Shown: positions 11,010-22,327, numbered from the stretch's first letter. The stretch is DNA of 64,000 nt from Pestalotiopsis fici W106-1 (GCF_000516985.1 NW_006917100.1:1-64000); one strand, 5' to 3'. Numbers and translations: made by a program. Notes: generated from the letters alone by a model not told the origin.

Positions 11010-12961
11010 GGGATCGAGTAGGAGACTTCATGCATTCGGTGGCAATTCTTGTCTCTGGCGAAAATCTTCGAAATAATGTTTCTGGTCGTGATTGTCGTCG
11101 TCGTCGTCGTCGTCCTTCTTCTTTTTCTTCTTCTCCCCCTTGTCGGCGCGTTGGGCTTTCAGATCAATTGAATGCGAGCGACAGGGTTTGGCGGACATGC
11201 AGGCCTGGAGCTAGGGGGAGGGTGGATATCTAATGCATTTACAATACCTGGCGGTGCTGTGCTGTATGTACTGTAAGTAGGTACGTGTCGTGCGTTAAGT
11301 TGTACGATTTTGGGGGGCGTTTTCCCTTAATTCTTTTACTTCAGCGACTTGGGCTTCGATAAATGTTGGAATGAATGAATCAGTCGAATTGCATACATCA
11401 TGAGTCATGCAGAGGTGACATCAGAACGATCTCTTTGGGTGCAAAGATAAACTTCGAGCGAAGAATGTCGACTTTTACTAGATCTATTGATCAGAGCTCG
11501 TAGTGTTTTTGCAATGGCAGCGTGGCCATGATGTTTCAATCATTTGGCTTCCAATCAAATGGTCCTGAGTCTAGGTAGGTACTTGCTTCTTTTGTCTGCA
11601 TCTAGATTTCTTGTGAGGGGCTTCCCAGGCTCGCTTGACCCAAGTCAACAACAACGCGCATCATATGGAAAAAAAAAAAGGTGCCAAAACAACAACAAAT
11701 TTAGGCTTCGGCATACGCATGGATTCTGTCCACCAACCACCTACTACATACATGAACCTTACCCACTCCACCAAGTCCGACATTCCAACCTAACCAGCCT
11801 CACCCATAATCCCTGATTGTTGTCCGTTGGTTCAGCTGTTCTTTGTCTGTTCTTTGATGCTTGGCGATCTTGAGATCCATCTCAGATTCCCTGCCGTTTT
11901 AGCGGTTGCAGAACACGTAGAATTGTCGCTAAAAGTTCAGACACCAGCTAACCGCATGCCCCGCTTCACTTCGAAGGGGGGGTTTCAGGGGTTAGCAAGC
12001 GCCTGGCGCGCGGCCTAACTGAACACCTAGCCCTGCTAACGGCGCGCTACACTGTAAACCGTTGACAACCGTTCCAAGATTGAGTCTTGTGAGGTGAGAT
12101 CATGTGTGCTTGAGGTAAATTCGTCCAGCTGGTTTTCATTAGTAAATCAGTTGTGACGAAAGTGCCATTTCGAATTCTGGGATAGGATGCACAGGTACCT
12201 CGCTGTTTGAATTCGGAGGATTTGATTTATACTTTGTACGACAAGTCAAGACACGCTTAGGGCAGCATGTGTGAAGCGTGTATTATATTCCGACGGCTTT
12301 GATGATGATATTTGCTGCAGAAGAATATTTCCGTACCCATTTGAGTCAATCCCCTAGACCTATACGTATTGATGCTTCATCAAGTTGTCTGTCATTTGCC
12401 TCCCGGGGCACTATTCTACCGATCCACAGGAGCTGGTGCTTAATACATTTAAGCCCTTCCACTTATAATACATTGCTATTGCATCTCTTTATAATTCAGT
12501 CAGGGCCGCTCAGGTGTTAGTATGGCTAACTTGATTATCTAAGATTACCAAATTGTATGTTTTGGGTTTGACCCAAATAAGAGAAGAGAATGAGAAGAAA
12601 CAACGAGACACTGCTGACCACCCATCGTGCCAACCCTTCATGGCTGACCGTCATAGTACTACACTGTCTGAGCCACACACCGGATCCGCGGAGCTACTAT
12701 AAATGATAGACTGCCCCGTCCGGCGAGCCGTTTTGGGCACGCCGGTCCCGTGTGGTGAGTACAAACGGACGGCACTCGAACTAGACGACATAAAAGGTTG
12801 CAAGCATGGCCAATCTCTGTATCTCTGCCATTGCGCAAGGCTCCGTGGAATTGGATATATTTATCCGCCATCGTAAGTAAAGAAATCTTTGTAAATTTGA
12901 CTCGCGTTGCACCTATTCTTTCAGCTACGCCTGACCACCTTCTTCGTACGAACTTGCAGTC
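11010..12961. other. Intergenic, divergent promoter region of apsB and the FAD monooxygenase
   Basis: About 1.95 kb between two divergently transcribed genes. It carries a (GTC)7 tract at 11094-11114, which would lie in the 5' leader of the minus-strand apsB gene, followed by a pyrimidine-rich stretch to about 11150. Small open frames here have no recognisable content. I see no further gene. Confidence 0.55.
11094..11114. repeat. (GTC)7 trinucleotide microsatellite
   Basis: Seven perfect gtc units, followed by a ctt/ttc-rich stretch. The tract lies 85-105 bp upstream of the apsB start codon, so it is probably in the leader or core promoter of that gene. Confidence 0.85.
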
Positions 12962-14381
12962 ATGGTCTCCAAGAAACCACATGTTCTCATAATTGGCGCC
13001 GGTCTGGGCGGACTCCTGCTGGCACAAGCCCTTCGCAAGCGGCAGATAAATTTTGAAATCTTTGAGCGAGACGCACATGCGAATGCTAGACAGCAAGGCT
13101 GGGCTCTCGGCTTGCACAGGTACGGTGTCACCGAGACCAATGAATTACTTCTTAGCATTGACTAACCATTATAGTATCCTAAACGATATCCAGGCCCACG
13201 TCCCAGATGAGCTTCCTCCCATTGAGCCATCTGTGAATCATCTCGAACCTTTGAAATTGCCTGCGCAGTTTGCTTGCTACGTAAATGGCCTGCGTCTGGC
13301 CGTCACTGGATCCCCAGACACCTTTGTACTGCGAGCGAACCGAAATCGCCTGCGCCATTGGCTAGCCACCAATATTCCCATTAGCTATAACAAGCAGGCA
13401 ACAAGTATCGAAGAAGCTGAATATGGAGTGACTGTACACTTTCAAGATGGCACCCAAGTTTCAGGCGACATACTCGTGGGTGCTGACGGCATCAATAGTT
13501 ATGGTAAGCATGATGCCAGTATTTGCAGAAATGTCTTGACTGATATAGTCATCAGTGCGAGAATACCTTTTATCCCGGCCGAACAAGGAAACACTTCAAA
13601 CCAACCCGTTTGCCGTTATTGTGGGAGAGACCACTCTTGCTGGTGCCGAATTTGAGCGTCAATTGTCCCTGAGCCACAGTTCATACCTAGGCATAAGCGC
13701 CAGCAAGACCTTGTCCATATTTGTAGGGCTGGACAAGGTCTCTGACGATGGCAGAACTGGCTATTATTACTGGTATCTCATGGTTCCCGATGAGCACACT
13801 GACAACCTTGATCATTGGACAAAGCACGCTACCAGGGCCGAACGATTGGAAAAAGCACTGGAATATGGAAAACAGTTGGATGATACGTTTACCGAGATCA
13901 TCAAGCTGACACCCGAAGAGGGCATGCGGACCGATGCGTTTTCTTTCCGCGATGCTGAGATCCTGGAGCACGAGGTCAGAGGTGGCCGCGTTACCATGTT
14001 GGGCGATGCAGCTCACCCAATGGCACCATGTTAGTTCCCCAAAATCCCCCTGGTCCCTCAGGATCCCGTCAAATTGTGCCACTCAGCTGACGTTTTTTTT
14101 CTTCATTTCATCAAGTCCGCGGTGAGGGAGGAGTCCATGCCATGCGCGATGCTCTAGAGCTAGCTGAAGCCATTGATAGGTGCGGAAACGATGGCGGCGA
14201 GACGATCCTCGAGAACATCGCAGCATACCAGGAACATATGATGCGTCGCGGCGTTGAAGCTGTGCAAAAGTCCAGAGGCCAGGTTCGTGACGATCGCAGG
14301 CAGGACGAGCCATGGATGATCTGGGGGTATCCGACAAAGCCGACTCCAGAAGAGGCAGTCAAGTTATCAGACTGGCTATGA
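12962..14381 (+). CDS. FAD-dependent monooxygenase (aromatic-hydroxylase fold)
   Basis: Four exons: 12962-13119, 13175-13503, 13556-14029 and 14116-14381, giving 408 aa. Intron 1 has a gactaac branch site. For intron 2 the acceptor at 13554-13555 is chosen over 13547-13548 because only it keeps the family frame (GADGINSYVREYLL). The N terminus carries the dinucleotide-binding GAGLGG at residues 12-17. The DG motif (GADG) is at 155-158 and the FAD-ribityl motif GDAAHPMAP at 312-320, followed by FRGEGG. These are the three hallmarks of group A flavin monooxygenases (PHBH fold), which use FAD and NAD(P)H to hydroxylate substrates. No biosynthetic partner gene lies next to it, so the substrate is unknown. 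No membrane anchor is visible. Confidence 0.88.
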
Positions 14382-15218
14382 AACATGAATTCATACCTGC
14401 AGGTAGCTAGTGTTCTGTAATCTATAGATGTAAATCAGAGCACAGTCCTTGTTGCACTCGCTTTCGGCATAAAGAATACAGGTAATTGGTATTCGACTTC
14501 CTTGTCAGTAGTAGCAGCCGTTGTGGCGGCGCCCCGCAGTATAAAGTAAAGTATAGCGCCTGATAAGTTAGGCTGTTGGGGCAGTAGAATTACAGTGACG
14601 CAGTTGTATCTTAGGTTTCAGCTCTCAAGGTCTTTTTTGGATACGACAAAAGACTACGCACAGCCATAAGCGAAGCGCGCACTCTGACAAGCACGCGATA
14701 CTTTGTGGCTTACATATTTGACCAGCCGAGATGATACGCGTACAAGCATTCGCAATTGAGACAGAGTTACGTGCATGCAGGCGATGAAGGAAGGCTGAGC
14801 TTTGACTGTGGCAGATCAGATGGCGAGTTGGGGGCGAATTAGATAGCGACATAATTGCACTGCCACGCGGGGAAGCAAAGGGATCCGAAGGGAGAGGCCT
14901 CATTAAGACGAACGGGATGCACGGAACGGACGACCAGCATTCTGCTAATAAGGGCTGAGGGAAGCTAAAGCGAATGGCGAAGGGAGATCCTTAATTTAGA
15001 TTGATGAACAAAGCGGAGTCGGCAAGTCAGCCTGGTTGGTAGGTAGTAGTACCTACTTCATCCACGTTGGCTTCTTGTAAGCTTGTCTTTGACTACATAA
15101 ATCATCAGCTCCCCTGCAGGCATTGAACAAAGCTTCTTTTGTTTTTACACCTGTCGACTCGCTCCACTTGGAACCGTGCCAAGAGAACAACCAGAAAAAA
15201 CATTATACTTCCCACTAT

Positions 15219-15244
15219 ACCTACCTACCTACCTACCTACCTAG
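15219..15244. repeat. (ACCT)n tetranucleotide microsatellite
   Basis: About six perfect units of the acct/ctac tetranucleotide, ending in ctagg. It lies 65-90 bp upstream of the glycine-zipper gene start. Confidence 0.85.
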
Positions 15245-15288
15245 GTACATCCATAGAACATAACCCCGCTCTTCAGCCAGCGTCACAT

Positions 15289-15307
15289 ACACACACACAC
15301 ACACACA
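15289..15307. repeat. (AC)n dinucleotide microsatellite abutting a start codon
   Basis: A run of AC dinucleotides ends directly at the ATG at 15308, so the immediate translation-start context of the next gene is made of the microsatellite. Length changes here would alter the leader but not the protein. Confidence 0.85.
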
Positions 15308-15976
15308 ATGTCAGCCGGAGATTACTACGGAGGCGGCGGAGGTCAGCAGAACTACGGGTATAATCAACAACAACAGGGCTACCCGCAACAGCATGGCGGA
15401 CAGTCACCATACCCGCCTCAGAACCAATATGCTTCTCCCCCGCCTCAGCAGGGCGGCAACTACTACGGCTCTCCCGCGCCTGGCTCGTACGGAGGCCACA
15501 GCCCTCAGCCCGGGTACGGCCACCCGCCTCCGCCTCAGCACCAGCACAGCGGTTATGGCCAGGGAGGAGGCTACCCGCCTCAGCAGCAGTACTCGCAGCA
15601 AGGACCGCCGGGCGGCTACCCGCAGCACGGCCAAGGCGGCGGCGGCGCTCCTCAGTACTCGCAGCAGCAACCTCAGTACGGCCAAGGCGCTCCGTCGCAT
15701 AGCTACGGAGGCCAACAACAGCAAAACCCCCAAGGACAGGAGGGTGACCGAGGTCTCCTCGGCGCCATGGGCGGAGGCGTCTTGGGCGCTATTGGCGGCG
15801 GCGCGGCCGGACACGGTATTCTGGGCGCCATTGGTGGAGCCATTGCCGGCCACAAGATGGAGGATCACTTCAAGGATAAGAAGCACAAGAAGGACAAGAA
15901 GCACAAAAAAGACAAGCACCACAAGCGAGACAGAAGCCGAGGCGGTTCGTCTTCGAGCTCATCCGATTCTGATTAA
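15308..15976 (+). CDS. Low-complexity Gly/Gln/Tyr/Pro-rich protein with glycine zipper and Lys/His tail
   Basis: Single exon, 222 aa. Residues 1-145 are a repetitive Gly, Gln, Tyr and Pro-rich region with recurring YGQG, QQ and YPQ blocks, resembling prion-like or annexin-type tails. Residues about 147-182 form a glycine zipper (GLLGAMGGGVLGAIGGG... and a second GILGAIGGAIAGH segment), two short Gly-spaced hydrophobic helices that in other proteins pack in or on membranes. A strongly basic tail of KHKKDKK repeats ends in SSSSSSDSD. No enzyme motif is present and I cannot assign a function. Proteins of this layout are common in fungi as uncharacterised glycine-zipper proteins. An AATAAA-like signal lies about 115 bp past the stop. 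The large antisense frame is a composition artefact. Confidence 0.75.
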   Translation: MSAGDYYGGGGGQQNYGYNQQQQGYPQQHGGQSPYPPQNQYASPPPQQGGNYYGSPAPGSYGGHSPQPGYGHPPPPQHQHSGYGQGGGYPPQQQYSQQGPPGGYPQHGQGGGGAPQYSQQQPQYGQGAPSHSYGGQQQQNPQGQEGDRGLLGAMGGGVLGAIGGGAAGHGILGAIGGAIAGHKMEDHFKDKKHKKDKKHKKDKHHKRDRSRGGSSSSSSDSD

Positions 15977-16673
15977 ATCCCGAGATCTGCCCCTTTGACT
16001 TTTAACGACGCTCCGTGTCGCTTAGGGATACCTTGAACTTTTCCCACTACACTAGAAGGGACTGCACGCAAAAGTGTTAGGTTTATGCATAATAAATACC
16101 CCGTGTTTTTCTATAAAGTGAACGATTTGTTGCCATGATCTCGTGTTTACTTTAAAAACTATCAAGACTGTAGGTGCCTATGACGGCATCAAGTGCTTGC
16201 AAGTGAGGCACTAATTGCCGAGGTCGGGACATTAGCTCAAGGGCGTTGCTCCGACTATTAAGTTTCCAAGTTCTGACTATACATACAGTTGAGGAACTGT
16301 ATAAACTTTCGGCTTGTAAGTTTGTGGTTTCTTTGCTACCTACTGAAGCCTGTAAATAAATACAGCTTGTATAATAACTTGATAGAAGTTTCACAGACAT
16401 ACACATTCAATGTTTGCAATATAAAGTGCATCACCAATAGAACTTGGCCTAGCCACTAGAATCCATGACTCAATAGCGGGTCGCCAAGCACGCCCTTCAA
16501 CGACATGAATATTCCGAATAATTGAGCCTTGACAGAGTCGAATACCTTTATTTACATCATTGGTGCATCTGGAAGGGACCTTGAATGACTATAGCATTCT
16601 TCGACTCACGACACATAAGCAAATAGAATTTTACCGCAATCATCAGCGACGATTCCCCAAGCCCTCGGAAATC
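15977..16673. other. Intergenic
   Basis: About 0.7 kb between two plus-strand genes. It has an aataaata motif near 16090, a plausible polyadenylation signal for the upstream gene. No coding or RNA gene is seen. Confidence 0.6.
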
Positions 16674-17684
16674 ATGGCAGGCCGTCCACGTTTCGACAAG
16701 TCCCAAATAGAGGCTTACTTTACCCGCATCGCCCTCCCAGACCATGAGCGCAAGTACTCCGTCTCCGACTTGTCAGACGACGAGCAGTTGAGATTTCTGC
16801 AACTCCTGCAAAGGCACCACCTAGTCACGGTGCCCTTTGAGAACCTGACGCTGCACTACTCGTGGCACCGCGTCGTCGACGTGAACCCGCCGCACCTCTT
16901 TGACAAGATCGTTGCCGAGCGGCAAGGGGCCGGGGCCGGGGCCGGACGCGGACGCGGCGGTTATTGCATGGAGGTCAACTCGCTGCTGCACACGCTGCTC
17001 CTGTCGCTGGGGTTCCGCGTCTTCATGGCCGGGGCCCGCGTGTACAGGGCCCCGACAGCATCCTATGGCGGCTTTTCGCACTGCGTCAACATCATCCGGA
17101 TCGGCGACGGGGCGCGGTACATGGTCGACGTCGGGTTCGGGGCCAATGGGCCCACGGTGCCGTTGCCGCTAGACGTTGGACGCCAGCACACGCAGATTGC
17201 GCCGGCGGATATGCGACTTGTCCGAGAGCCAATCCCTCAAAATGCCGACCAGGAGTGCAAACTGTGGATATACCAGCAGAGGATCAATGCCCGTGCCAGC
17301 TGGGAGCCAATGTACTGTTTTGTGGACTTTGAGTTTATACTGGAAGATATTCGTGGCATGAACCTTTCTCCATGGAAGAGTCCCACATCGCTCTTCACTC
17401 AGCGCGTCATCGTGACGAGATTCACCATAAAGGGAGAAATCGAGGTCGAAGGGGCCCAGAATCCTCGTGTAAAAGCTCTCGAACTGCAGGATGAATTTGA
17501 CGGGACGTTGATTCTGGACAACAACAAACTAAAGTGGCGGCGAGACGGCGAGACCGTACTGGAAAAGCAGTTGGAGAGCGAGGAGGAAAGAATCGCCGCG
17601 CTGAAGAAATACTTTGACATTCATCTCAGCCATCAAGACGTCGAAGCAATTCGTGGGACATGTACACAAATAAAAAGTCAGTGA
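16674..17684 (+). CDS. Arylamine N-acetyltransferase family (acetyl- or malonyl-transferase)
   Basis: Single exon, 336 aa from the ATG at 16674 (MAGRPRF). An in-frame ATG at 16560 would add 38 residues without family resemblance. The catalytic triad is complete: Cys98 in RGGYCMEVN, His136 in FSHCVNI and Asp152 in MVDVGFG. The N-terminal helical bundle contains the usual VPFENLTLHY segment. NATs move an acyl group from a CoA thioester to arylamines by a ping-pong mechanism. Fungal members of the Fusarium FDB2/NAT1 group use malonyl-CoA to detoxify plant benzoxazolinone-derived aminophenols, but which acyl donor is used cannot be read here. A GAGAGAGRGR stretch lies immediately before the catalytic cysteine and is unusually Gly/Arg-rich. 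The gene converges with the exonuclease gene 258 bp downstream. Confidence 0.92.
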   Translation: MAGRPRFDKSQIEAYFTRIALPDHERKYSVSDLSDDEQLRFLQLLQRHHLVTVPFENLTLHYSWHRVVDVNPPHLFDKIVAERQGAGAGAGRGRGGYCMEVNSLLHTLLLSLGFRVFMAGARVYRAPTASYGGFSHCVNIIRIGDGARYMVDVGFGANGPTVPLPLDVGRQHTQIAPADMRLVREPIPQNADQECKLWIYQQRINARASWEPMYCFVDFEFILEDIRGMNLSPWKSPTSLFTQRVIVTRFTIKGEIEVEGAQNPRVKALELQDEFDGTLILDNNKLKWRRDGETVLEKQLESEEERIAALKKYFDIHLSHQDVEAIRGTCTQIKSQ

Positions 17685-17942
17685 AAACCGTTTTAAAGCA
17701 TGTAGTTGAGGACAATCTGCAAGCGCTGCATGACATGCTATGTACAAGAAAACAAGAATGTATACGCATGCAAACTGTGAACAAGTGCGCATACAAAGAC
17801 AAGAGTATGTGAGAAATAGGATCGAATGCGGCTTGGGAAATGTAAACGCTTGCTTATGAAAGACCATGAGTATGTCATGGTGGGAAAACAGAATCGCTTG
17901 CACCTCAAGAACATGAATGTGTCCGTAACGAGCCCTGAAGCT

Positions 17943-19194
17943 CTATGCTAGGACCAACTGAGACATCGTCGAGTCGACTTGCTGCATAGCGGCCTCCTCT
18001 AGCATCCTCTTTTCTGCTGCCCTCTTCTTGGCCTGCTCCTTAAGCTTCTTCTCGAGCTCCATTCTCTTCTTCTTCAAATCAATTCTCATCTGCGCAGCCC
18101 AAGCGGCAAGCTGTTCGGGGTAGCAAATGGCCCACAAGGCCACCTCTCGCGTGGCCAGGGTGTCCTCGACACAGTCGTGTCCCTGTCTGCTGTTCTGTAT
18201 GTTGATCTTGGGAAGTGCCTTGGCTAGATCCTTGAGGCTCCAGATCCTGTCAAAGCTCAGCTTGTCGCCAAATACAGCCTCGGCCGTCTGAATGGAGGTG
18301 TCCACAATGTTGCTGTGCGCGAGGCGTAGCATATGGAGGTCATTCTCCACGCTGTGTCCAATAATGATTGTATTGGTGTCGATGTAGCTGCAAAGCTTTG
18401 TACGAGCTGCCTTCCATCCGCGAAGGAGTCTGCCTTCCTTGTCGGCTTGAATCATGGCGGGATATGAGAGACCACTGAATCTCTTGCGCCAGTTGATGAC
18501 TCTCTCTGCAGGAAGCACCAGCATGTTTACGAGAATCTCGCCGGTCAAGACATCGACTGCACAAATTTGACCCAACTCGCTTCTTTCCCAGTTCTCTCCA
18601 GGTTTGCCAGCGTTGACTCCGACCATTTCACAGTCAATGGCAACGACTTGACGGCGGGCACGATTAACCGACGGTTTTGGGGCAGCCAGGAAATCCCTTT
18701 GCTTGACGCCTGCTGGGAGACGCATTCCGAACCAGACAGAAGAGTTCTCAACAGTAAGAATCCTCTGACGGAGTAAACGATCCTGGTCATGGCGTCTCAG
18801 TCGGATAGCTTCAACCAGGTTCTGCGTTTGAGGAATCAAACTGTACGCATTATCACCCCAGGTTGCGTGGCCGGCAATGTCGAATTGAATAGCTGGATAT
18901 TGAGGCGGCGGCAAGAACACAATGGTTTTGTGCTCTTTAGGAACGTCTGTGGCCGAGTTAGTCGGGCTGCTCATGTTGAAGATTTAGCTAGTAATTACCT
19001 TCGTCAGACGTATCGGGGGTGTGACTGCTGTCCATATTGTCACCCTGCCTAGTTGGACTCAGGTTGGAACTGTCAACTACAGGTGTGGCAAAAGCATCGA
19101 CCTTGTCTATGGTGGGAATGAGAACGGGCGTTAGAGTTTCTGAACGAGTGCTTGCACGGCCTTGCTGAGTTTGGCGCTCAAGACGATGATCCAT
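17943..19194 (-). CDS. DEDDh 3'-5' exonuclease (REX/RNase T-like)
   Basis: Two exons, 19194-18999 and 18946-17943, giving 399 aa. The 52-nt intron (18998-18947) has a gactaac branch site just before ccacag, and the phase joins SDE to DVPKEH. The apparent ATG at 18974 is inside this intron, and the open frame reaching 19245 begins with TTG, so ATG 19194 is chosen. Exo I is AIDCEMVGV (Asp170, Glu172), Exo II is GHSVENDL and Exo III is HDCVEDTLATREV, which supplies the catalytic His and Asp. These proteins trim 3' ends of RNA (REX group) with two metal ions; the exact substrate is unknown. A Lys/Glu-rich helix ends the protein. No localisation signal is obvious. Confidence 0.85.
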
Positions 19195-20503
19195 TGCTGG
19201 CAGACCACTGGGTTGGTAAGTGATTGTGACGTTCTTGCTAAACAATTTCAGATCGTCGTTCGCTGAAAATGCTTGGTTCGGTGGACCTCGGTGTTTGTAA
19301 CCCGAGGTTGGCGTTTGTTGTTGTTTGACAGTTGAAGTTTTGGGGTGTGGCTCTTACGAACAGCTCTTTAGTAATGGTGCAGATTGGCTGTGACGATAGA
19401 ATTGCGTTTCATGTCATCGAAGAACGCGTTTGTTCTGGAATGATTCTGGACAGAAATCGCAGGACCCCTCTACCATGTGACCTGTCAAACAGGCATATCT
19501 GATTGCATGCGAGCTTGATGGAAACTGATGGGAGCAATCCTCACAGCGTAATCGATTGCCCTGCTAAGTTCCCTTGGACACAAAAAGGCTCTCGGCGATG
19601 ACTGCAAAGGTTTGGCGGAAAAGAGAAGGGAGAAAACCAAATATCTTGTGATTTCCCGCTGCATCTATTGAGCAAGATCTGCTGTAGCGGGGTTCAGTGG
19701 GCAACAATGAGAAAGAGCCGAAGCAGTCATAGCTTGTGCCGTAAATAACTAATGCTCCTTGGATGTTGAGTCGTTTTCTCAAGTCACTTATTCCATGTTG
19801 GTGAAATAAAGAAAGGCTGTAATCAAACTAGGCCGAGGTTCTAGAGATGGATTCTTTCTCGGTGCAACCTGATCCTCACTCTTGCATGCACAACCACAAG
19901 TCTGTTGGTGGGGCTGAGCGCCTTCCCACTCTGTGCCGCTGGCATGGTTATCACTGGAAACATTGAAATCAGGGATCTACTGCAGGCTGCTACTACATGT
20001 TGGATATCTACCGCAACCCGCGTTGATTTTGTGCGTGTTGTCAATCATCATGTTTGATTACGATGGCCCTCCAAGGCAACTGTCCCAGAGTATTCATTGC
20101 AGCGTCTGGAATTCGTACCCCAGTGTACAATAACCCAGCAGAACATTTCGAGCCACATTGGTAATCAAAAACAGATAAATACGTTTGACCATGATTGCAC
20201 CTCCATGGTTGCTGATGAACAACTCTTCATTCAGAGCATTATATTGCCATGGTATTTGAACAGTCATGTAATAGTATTAACTGGTGCGATGAGTCCCTAC
20301 TCTGGTATTACCTCGCTATCAATTTTCGAGCCTCATCATATCGAATATGAAGCATATCCAACCCAACGCCCAGATACCAGCCAAGTCATGTCCCAATTCC
20401 CAACTAATGCACCAATTTATGGCCCTATTATCCTTGCTCCAACCACATGTCTGAGCCAGTTGTGCCCCGTGAGCTTGTAGGTATCGAAATTGCTCCGCAT
20501 TCA
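19195..20503. other. Intergenic
   Basis: About 1.3 kb between two minus-strand genes, containing the promoter of the exonuclease gene. The small open frames are short and unlike known proteins. No repeat or RNA gene is seen. An additional 5' exon of the exonuclease gene cannot be excluded near 19240. Confidence 0.5.
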
Positions 20504-22327
20504 CTATCCACAAACACTCGCAATCACTGCCATAATGGCACCATATGTTCCAGCGCAAATGCAAAAATCCTTTGTCACGCGTGTGCCAATCACGTGGCCT
20601 CGTCTGAGTATGCCAACAACCCCAGTCCCCACCAAGGCTACGACGACCATGCGTCCAAGTAAGCCCGGGATCAAGCTGAATATTAATGTCGGAACGACCA
20701 CGGCGATGGCCAGGGCAAGATTTATCGGGACTGAGGGATCATCCAACGCAGAGTCCTTGTCATTCACAGTCGGAAAATACTGCTGGGGATCATCATCTAG
20801 CGACCTCTGCTCGAACGAGATTGAGCCACGACGAGGCGTGGGAGTTGGTGCCGCATCTTCGTCGTACCCGCTGTCGAAAGTGTCACCGAGACAGATGAGG
20901 TCCTCTCCTGCATCAAGGAATTGACTTTCAATCTCAACGATTGGCCGATGAGTTGCCAAGTATCCCCGATACTCGTGAACGTCAGCCATGGTTGGAGTCT
21001 CGAAGCATTCGGTTGCTTGAAATGATGCTAGAATACGGTCTGTGCAAGGTCAGCTGCTGGATTCAAAGGTCGTTGCATTTATATTAGATAACCTGGGCAC
21101 CAGTGACAATGAATCCAGCTGCTTGGAGGACAAAAACTCACTGTATTGCTCCAACTTGAAACCAATCTTGCCAAGAATATCTGTTCGATGCCATTGAAGC
21201 TCGCCTCCCGCTAGAGTTTCAGCCCGCCGAGACGCTGGCATGATACAAGTCTGCAGCCTCCTGGTCTGTGTATCCGCAGTGTCAAGTCTGTGCAATTGCT
21301 CTTCCAACTCAGAAATCTCATCTTGCAGATGTAACAGCAGGCGATGATTCAGTTTTTCAAATCTGCGATAAATAGGTCGCAGATGGGGTCCAGAGCTCTC
21401 AGAGCCTTGACTAGATAGCTGGGAGGCCAACTGCTCATAACCGGTCAAGGGTAGCTTCTCGGCTCGTGGAAGGTTGGAGACGTGCGGATGAGGCTGTCCA
21501 AGTATTCGAGAAGTGAGGACTTTGGGGGAGACGTGAGGCAGCGTGGTATTTCCTCTTGGCATCTCGGGCGTACCATAGCTACTGTGCCGTCTCCCAATGT
21601 AAGGCAGCCCCGGCCTGATGCGGAGCCCTCGATTGAACGGACTTTGCTCTGGGCTTGTACTCCGGTCTGTGTCGTCCCCAGTAAGCCCGTCGCTGTAGAA
21701 GCCACTGCTGCGAGACGATGTGCTGCTTTGGCTGGACGGCGATGTATTGAGCGGTGCCACTGACGAACGACCGAATGGAGAGCTATTTGAGGAAGTCCGT
21801 ATTGAGTCGGATTCGAGATATCTCAAGGCATCCAGCTTTGTCGACTGAGAGGACGTTTTGCGACTTCTGCCGCGCCTCCCTCTACTTACACCTCTTTCGT
21901 CTGATGATCCGATGACGGTCGAATCACTGCTACTTGAGCTTTCGGATTCATTCATTGAATCAACCAGACTGTGACCCTCAAAGCTCGTGCTTGGAAGCTC
22001 AGAAGGTTGGGGTATACCAGCGCTTGGCTCCTGATCAGCAAGGCTTTTCATGACAGTCTCTTCCTTTGTAGCATTTATGAGTTTCCCATTGTCACCCGGT
22101 GTTACTGGTATATCTTTTTGCACCGGAATTTCTTGCGCCTTGTCCGAGGTTACCACATCACTTACGCGCACAGCGGTAACGAGTCGTTGATGAGATTTCT
22201 TCCATCCCGGTGATTGCTTTTCTGGCGCAGGGCTTGATGGCGATGGAATGTGACCACTTATCGCTGCATCGTCAATATTGTTACCAATTGACAGGGCTCC
22301 CTGATCAGCCATAGCCAGTGTGGCCAT
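20504..22327 (-). CDS. DUF6594-type fungal membrane protein
   Basis: Two exons, 22327-21142 and 21039-20504, giving 573 aa. The 102-nt intron (21141-21040) starts GTGAGT and ends TTGCACAG. Its removal restores the continuous segment KLEQYNRILASFQ, the form I recall for this family, and joins two frames that look like separate genes. Residues 1-285 are Ser/Thr-rich and disordered. The core begins at GYEQLASQLS (about 296) and includes LRPIYRRFEKLNHRLLLHLQ followed by EISELEEQL, the family hallmark. Near the C terminus are three hydrophobic segments (LALAIAVVVPTLIFSLIPG, VVVALVGTGVVGIL and CAGTYGAIMAVIA) that probably cross the membrane. DUF6594 proteins are abundant in Pezizomycotina with no known biochemical role. 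It shares a 1.3 kb divergent promoter region with GatB. Confidence 0.85.

Larger units (their letters stand above)
14382..15307. other. Intergenic, promoter and leader of the glycine-zipper gene
   Basis: About 0.9 kb without a convincing ORF. The last 90 bp before the next start codon hold two simple repeats (CTAC and AC runs), which would sit in the 5' untranslated leader. Confidence 0.6.

Noticed and set aside
12659..13117. 152-codon minus-strand frame overlapping the FAD monooxygenase start
   Set aside because: Antisense to the well-supported Rossmann motif of the monooxygenase.
13547..13548. Alternative acceptor for intron 2 of the FAD monooxygenase
   Set aside because: Would shift into a frame stopping at 13655; the acceptor at 13554-13555 keeps the family sequence.
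15404..15922. 172-codon minus-strand frame opposite the glycine-zipper gene
   Set aside because: Composition artefact of a repetitive GC-rich sense gene; Arg/Leu/Val-rich with no homology.
12962..17684. Possible small metabolic gene cluster (monooxygenase plus N-acetyltransferase)
   Set aside because: The two enzymes are 2.3 kb apart with an unrelated low-complexity gene between, and there is no backbone enzyme, transporter or regulator nearby.
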